Assembly (NCBI GenBank): GCA_029531795.1
Contig: JAPEIS010000004.1
Location: 2,232,001 to 2,296,000, forward strand
Reading direction: 5' to 3'
From: Sclerotinia nivalis
Taxonomy: Eukaryota; Ascomycota; Leotiomycetes; Helotiales; Sclerotiniaceae
DNA: 64,000 bases
The notes below the pieces were generated by a model. It had not been told where the DNA came from and did not search any database. It worked only from the letters and a program-made list of their open reading frames with translations. Shown here in pieces: positions 58,679-64,000 of the stretch (its first letter is position 1; every line of letters begins with the position of its first letter). Both the position numbers and the translations under genes were made by a program.

Positions 58679-59087
58679 TTAATCAATGACAACAGTTTGC
58701 AAGAGTTTCATGACTTCACTATCAAATCAAGAATTTCAATGTTTTAATGGTCATGAAGAATTGAGCATTTACTCGCCACGCCTGTAAATGTAAAGCGACA
58801 ACTCGGCACTTTTCAGCTCTGACTTGCACCATGTTCTTTGCACCTTAGACAATGTTTAGATAACTTGCAAACAATAAAGCAGAGCATGATTGCTATTTCA
58901 TTTAGCTATAGTTGCCCGGACGCCGTGAACCATTCCTGCAAGAAAGAGATCTCGTCGCTGAGATGATTACGCTGACAGCAAAAATTGAATGACTCCTTAA
59001 AATGACCTTGCGTATTGATACCACCACTACCTCGGCAGTCCTAATACCAACCAGTTTCCATTTTCAACAAAATTCTGACAGTCTTGA

Positions 59088-59555
59088 TCATGCACCATGC
59101 AAATTATAAGGTCTCGGCGTCCTTGGTCGAAACTCCGGTGCAATATCCTCTCCCGAACCCTCCGCCTCCTGTGTCACACTCTCCTCTGCACTGTGACCCA
59201 CCCATACCGGCCTGCTATCCTGTGTTGTTTCTCTTGGAGCCTGAGCACCCTCATGTTTCACCTCTTCCCACGATTCATCGCTTCTCTCATCCTCATCGCC
59301 CCTTTGTTTCGCGCGCGAGTCCTCGTGAGGACTGATGGGTTCCGCGGTGCCATTACCTTCGCTACCGGTTTCGACTTTCATGCTGTCTGGTGTAGAAACT
59401 GGACTGTCGCGATGTTCATCGCCGACTTTGAGTCGGTGAACGTCGGGTTGCGAGGGCTTGACCCTTTCGGCTGAGGTGAAATCACCGGGCATGGTCTCTC
59501 CTTGAGTTTTGGGAGAGCCAGTGGGCATTGGAGTAGTATCTGAACCTGAAGACAT
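59088..59555 (-). CDS. Disordered acidic protein (155 aa)
   Basis: A single exon from ATG 59555, rich in Glu, Ser, Pro, Asp and Gly, with no hydrophobic core (MSSGSDTTPMPTGSPKT, DEDERSDESWEEVKHEG, ESVTQEAEGSGEDIAPE). The composition differs clearly from chance ORFs here, so it is probably expressed, but no family or motif allows a role. An upstream or downstream exon cannot be excluded. Confidence 0.55.
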   Translation of the reverse strand: MSSGSDTTPMPTGSPKTQGETMPGDFTSAERVKPSQPDVHRLKVGDEHRDSPVSTPDSMKVETGSEGNGTAEPISPHEDSRAKQRGDEDERSDESWEEVKHEGAQAPRETTQDSRPVWVGHSAEESVTQEAEGSGEDIAPEFRPRTPRPYNLHGA

Positions 59556-62500
59556 TCTGCTTGGGTATCAGGTTTTTATTTTGATTCTTGATAAATGGAG
59601 CAAGTATGAAAAGTTAGTGCTGTAGAAGTAATTTTTCGAAGACAAAGAATTACAGTGATGGCTTGGTGAGGGGTTATGACGAAATCAAAATCAGGTCTTA
59701 ACAAAGATTGTTGCCTCGGATCAATTCTATTGAAGCCAAGAAATAGAATGATTGGGTAATATCCTATATAGTCGCTAGAATCTCGATTTAATTTGCTAAA
59801 TTTGACTTTCCGCAGCCACAATGAAAACACATGACTACTCCACAAACATTCCTAACCCTTACCTAACCGACATTAAATTCGAGGGCATAAGCAGTCATCA
59901 TATCTTGGAAAGTCACGCTACTTCCCGAATAAGTATACGCCACCATACCCAAATCATTCAGTGCTGTGACGGAACCGAAGGAACCACCAAGTATGGATGT
60001 TCAAAGCACAGGAAGTAGGTAGTTCTACGGTACCAGACCTCTGATATTAAATTGTCAGGTTCCGACTGCAATGTGTGCTCCGCATAGAATCTTTTTTTTT
60101 TAAGTCGATCCAGTAGTAGCATAGGGATCAATTTGCATGTTGGCTGAGACCGAGGGTCCAGCGCGGTGACCGTTAAAGTTATAGGACTTGTAAACCTGCC
60201 ATTCCCCGTGTGGTCAGTCCAGTAGCAGCTGAGAAACAAGCTGAGTTCCGATATCTTGTTTCTCGAGAAGGCCCGCAATGAAATCATGAAGTGACCAACC
60301 ACTGAGCTGGTCACTCCCCATTCCGATAGCATTATATCTCCCTAATTGCGAAATCCGCCAAGCGGCGCGGGAAGAAATTCGTTCGGTGTGCGTTCCATAC
60401 TCATCAATTCCGGCCCCATACTTAAGAACTGGGCCTGACTTCTGTTCCAGAAGACGGTGAGACAGCTCGTTCTTAGTGAACTAAGCGTGGTGATATGGCA
60501 ACTTTGCTTGAATTACGATATCAATAGAAGGCTAGCATTAGCACCATTCGAATTGATGGCAGAGATGAATTGACTCAAATAGGCATCCGTCTCCATTGTG
60601 TCCTGAGGAAGGAGCACTTGATTGTAAGTTCCATCTGCAACACACAATCGTGGATTAGAAAAATGAACTTGCGGCTATGTGCTCGGTTGGGATCGATAAT
60701 TGGATAATACTGACGCAAATCGAATATAGAGCCGCTCGGCAATCTGCACTAGGCTGGCGCTTGATAATGAGAGAGCTCAATCTACCTTATGTCCTGACAA
60801 CCTCCCTCGCCGGTGACGGAAACTGATACCACCAGCTCTCTCACATAGCTCAGACCCATATCAGGATAAGAGGGGATGGGATCCGCCCCTGAGTATCTGG
60901 AATGCCATAGAGAATTCCCGAAGCAAGTGGGAAATATATCCAGTATTGTTAATGAGATTAGATGATATTTTGCCCTTGGAATATATCCGAGCCACTGGCA
61001 TTGGCTACTAAAACAAATACAGTATGCCGTACTTCATGATGGCCATTGAACGGGAGCTTGTATCTCTAGCGTCCTTCCTGCCCTCAAGGCTTTGGTATCT
61101 TGACCTTCTTTATATAGCATTTTCGGGCAATAGTGAAGAGCTTTCTCCGATCGTATGGAAAAGTGGAATGGTGAAAGATTTATGAATGATTTGCCTGTCG
61201 CTCCCCATAATCCTACCGTCATTGAGTGACGACCGCGATGTTCCCCACATTTTCCCCGGAATATCCTTTACCCCATGAATTAATAGATCGTCTATTTTCC
61301 GTCAGATAGCTTTAGGAACTGAAGTTTCGGTACAAAACTATTTTACCGATGTAGAAGATGGTTCTAGGGGTTTCAGAAATAAACTTCTCTTGTCCCGCAT
61401 GAGCTGCGGTTAGTCCTCTTACTAACCCCCATTTTGACAGCGCTCCGGGATTATGCCCACTAGGCTTTTCTGCGCTTTATCCGTCACTTCTCGCAGATTG
61501 ACACTCAAATATTCATTGCCGGACTACATATAGACTAGATATGAGCGGCAGTAAGGGCCCTCCCAAACCTGCAGATGTGAAGTTCGGCATTTGGCGATTG
61601 AGATGTGCCGTCGTACCTGCAAAATCTGGCTCAAAAAGTCAGGTATTTCCCCGCCTCTCGGGTTGTCCATTTCAAGAAGCATTTAAAATTACTTTCCCTA
61701 CTTTAATTTTGCACCAATTTTGTTGATTGGTCTTGCTCTATCTACCGGCCCATTGATCTATTGGTACGAAACTAAACAGCTTGTTGTGCACAAGACTGTT
61801 GGACTTGCAGGGGTTCGTTGAGTTGGCTGAACTCAGAGGCGGATAATTAAATCGTCATTATCAAGATTATTTTGGACAATGAGAGGGTGTCTTTCGTTGT
61901 TTATATCGAGTTCAAACGCGGAAGCACCTCAGTGACGGACAATTTGTTTGATCCGGGTTCCCGTTTTGCTTGCTTAGTCATATTCACTTTCATCATCAGA
62001 TTACCAGTTGGTCTCTCTTTCAACGCCAAAGTATGCCACATCCAAAGACCAAAATAACTCGAAAGCTATATTTTGAATATATTCGGACTTTATTATCTTT
62101 GAGGCCGTTTCTACGTACAATGTTCTTGCTCCTCAACAATAAATTCAGCGAATTCGACTTCGATTCGCCCTGATCGACATCTGAGACGGGATTCCCATTG
62201 ATACATAATCGATTGTTTGGAAAACACAAAACTGTATCCGGGACATAGGATCTCTTCGGATATTTTCTTGTTGATTGATCCACATGTCAAGCTGATCATC
62301 AAACTCCATCTCCACCAGAAAAGAGCACTATCCATCCAATGAAAGCGGGCCACAGAAGCCTAAACTACCGCAAACAATTCAACTTTCAATCTTCGCAAGA
62401 AGTCTTCGTGTCTCGATTTACACCATCGCATGATTTGCCAAAGAGCAATCAAGCTTCAAAAATGCTTTTCGATAATGTGCATCAACTAGCATACAATATT

Positions 62501-62583
62501 TACGTCTAATCAAGCGAGGCATAATTATTAACATCTAAGCGCGAAACCTTACTCAAGAGCTCAATTCCCCTAGAGAGCGTAGC
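59556..62583. other. Three-kilobase gene-poor spacer
   Basis: ORFs at 59958-60332 (-), 61541-61726 (+) and 62020-62353 (-) are short, overlap others and show no family likeness. No repeats or RNA genes were recognised. Confidence 0.45.
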
Positions 62584-63518
62584 CTACCATTCTAAATCTA
62601 TCTTCTTTTTTCGGGCTCTCAACATGACCACTCCCCAACAAGTCAAATTTATTCCACCGGTATAAGACATTACGTGCGCCAGCGCCAAAAGTGCTCTTCC
62701 CCTATGCGCTTTTATTCCTGTCGTATCACCCGCTGATGTAAAAGCTTCATAAAGCCCGCGCTCCCAAAGAAAGTTGCAAATCATACTGATCAAGCAAAGA
62801 ATCGCTATCCCCTAGATTTCTCTGAGGTCAAAAAGACTGGAAGATATGCCACTCCAAGGGGACAGCTCACCATCATTGGAATTGCAGTCCACTCCTTCAA
62901 ACCGTTTCTGAGATGCTCAATGCGGGCTACAGATCCTCTTTTAAATTCTGTACCTGATCGCCTCATGATAGCAACGCACAATTCCGCACACCAGCTGATG
63001 GTTGCCAAGTTGACCAGGATATAAATGCAAAGACTCGCTATAGCAGACGAAGCAATCGCAAAATTCAAAGATGTAGACCTGCTGCTCTTATGTAATCGAT
63101 TCTTAAGGTCTTGAGGAAATTGGGTTAAGGTGTTATCCATGAGCTTCGAGATATCTCGGTTGCCAAATGCTGCAAAGAACTGTTTCGTATCCGCCAAGTC
63201 ATGAGATTCCATGGCGTAGTTTCCTGAGTAATAACTCAAGTGGTAAAAGTAATAGAAGTCGTGGAGAGAGCTTGCTTCGTTTTCTGGCATAGCTTTGAAG
63301 GCTCGCATATCTAGAGTTAGAGCGGGAGGTGCCCAGAATGTCATCATCAGAGTCAAAACGAACAAAACCAAAGTTGTTGCAACGGAGAAAGTATAAGACC
63401 ACCTGTCCAGGTATTTGAAGAATGATAATTGCATGATGGATAAACGATTATGGAACAATAATGTGATGTCGCTGTGATCGAGCATGGGAGACATTTTGAA
63501 TTTGAACCAAAGTGACAT
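62584..63518 (-). CDS. Putative four-helix integral membrane protein (291 aa)
   Basis: Exons 63518-62871 and 62811-62584 are joined over a 59-nt intron (GTGAGC donor, AATCTAG acceptor, phase 0). Without splicing the frame stops at 62805. Hydrophobic segments lie at about 44-64 (FSVATTLVLFVLTLMMTFW), 150-178 (FAIASSAIASLCIYILVNL), 217-230 (GIAILCLISMICNF) and 255-282 (ALAHVMSYTGGINLTCWGVVML). The loop between helices 1 and 2 is about 85 residues and carries aromatic HDFYYFYHLSYYSG. The C-terminus is basic (RARKKKIDLEW). The layout resembles fungal membrane proteins of unknown function; no named family was recognised. Confidence 0.7.
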
Positions 63519-64000
63519 GTGTTTCTGTTTGATTCACATTTCCACCAGTGAATCACCGGAGGTTGTTTTGTGGAATAATCTGAATAAGTCATATACCACG
63601 AGGTTAATGATCAAAATCAGACGAAAACAAGCTCTCGCATATCTGAAATTTGATCGGACTTTGTGAGTGTTGGAGTAGCTTTCTAAGAACGTAATACTCG
63701 TAAGTCAGCTGATTGCTTCCTGAGATCTATAAAACTAACAATCCAAACCATGATAGGAAATGTGATATGTACTCAATCCTCAATCTCTACCCTGAATTTG
63801 AATAACAGTGCCTCAATGGTTCAACTCATCCTAACATCGATAGATCATTATCCAACTTCACTTCGAACAAGGGGTTCAGTCCAGGCCATCCAGCTGGCAT
63901 CTTCTGAATGTTTACACGGAGTGGGCATTGATGAGCGCAACGTCATCTCAAGGTGATTTTTCTGATTTATTTTCGCCATTATAGCTTCTATATGGAAACA
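63519..64000. other. Right-end spacer
   Basis: No supported gene. ORF 63750-63956 (+) has no recognised features. Confidence 0.45.

Noticed and set aside
59958..60332. 124-codon minus-strand ORF
   Set aside because: No recognisable family, biased towards Ser/Thr/Leu without structure, and isolated in a gene-poor spacer.

Overview
This is a stretch of a filamentous ascomycete (Pezizomycotina) chromosome. The evidence is short introns with GTRNGT donors and CTAAC/CTAAT branch sites, intron-split ribosomal and tRNA genes, a dispersed 5S rRNA gene of the Neurospora type, and an AreA/NIT2-type GATA factor with its conserved N- and C-terminal signatures. Protein similarity recalled from memory and the gene-poor spacers suggest a leotiomycete (Helotiales/Sclerotiniaceae-like), but this lineage call is inference only. 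I see no intact transposon, virus, CRISPR array or biosynthetic cluster.

Left part (1-16.9 kb): glutamate decarboxylase (-), a secreted two-domain fasciclin protein with a His-rich linker (+), a small unknown gene (+), a GNAT acetyltransferase remnant (+), a frameshifted 2EXR-domain gene (+), the DASH/kinetochore subunit Hsk3 (+), an intron-containing tRNA-Asn(GUU) (-), a solitary 5S rRNA gene with an upstream TATA box (+), a small basic-tailed unknown (+), a decayed flavoprotein-like locus (-), and a Ser/Thr-rich single-pass membrane protein (-).

Middle (17-40 kb): a spacer of more than 7 kb with few convincing genes leads to the areA/nit-2 nitrogen regulator (+, 995 aa). Then come an F-box-like Cys-rich protein (+), ribosomal protein eS30 (-), a secreted CREG-like protein (+), a DUF262 (GmrSD/ParB-like) protein (-), and a divergent pair: Ipi1 (ribosome biogenesis, -) and a Roadblock/LC7 dynein light chain (+).

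Right part (40-64 kb): a small spliced gene (+), a 977-aa unknown protein (+), a DUF6594 3' remnant (+), a membrane-anchored GH3 beta-glucosidase (+), a TPR-MYND protein (+), a 382-aa unknown (-), a disordered 155-aa protein (-) and a four-helix membrane protein (-).

The genes look like independent housekeeping, nutrition and accessory genes rather than one operon-like system. Points worth a second look are the eukaryotic DUF262 protein, the series of decaying genes (GNAT, 2EXR, flavoprotein, DUF6594, possibly the MYND gene), the GATA-site palindrome at 17.1 kb, and the tRNA intron hairpin. Exon boundaries were inferred by eye from splice signals, reading frame and family similarity; no transcript data or database search was available.
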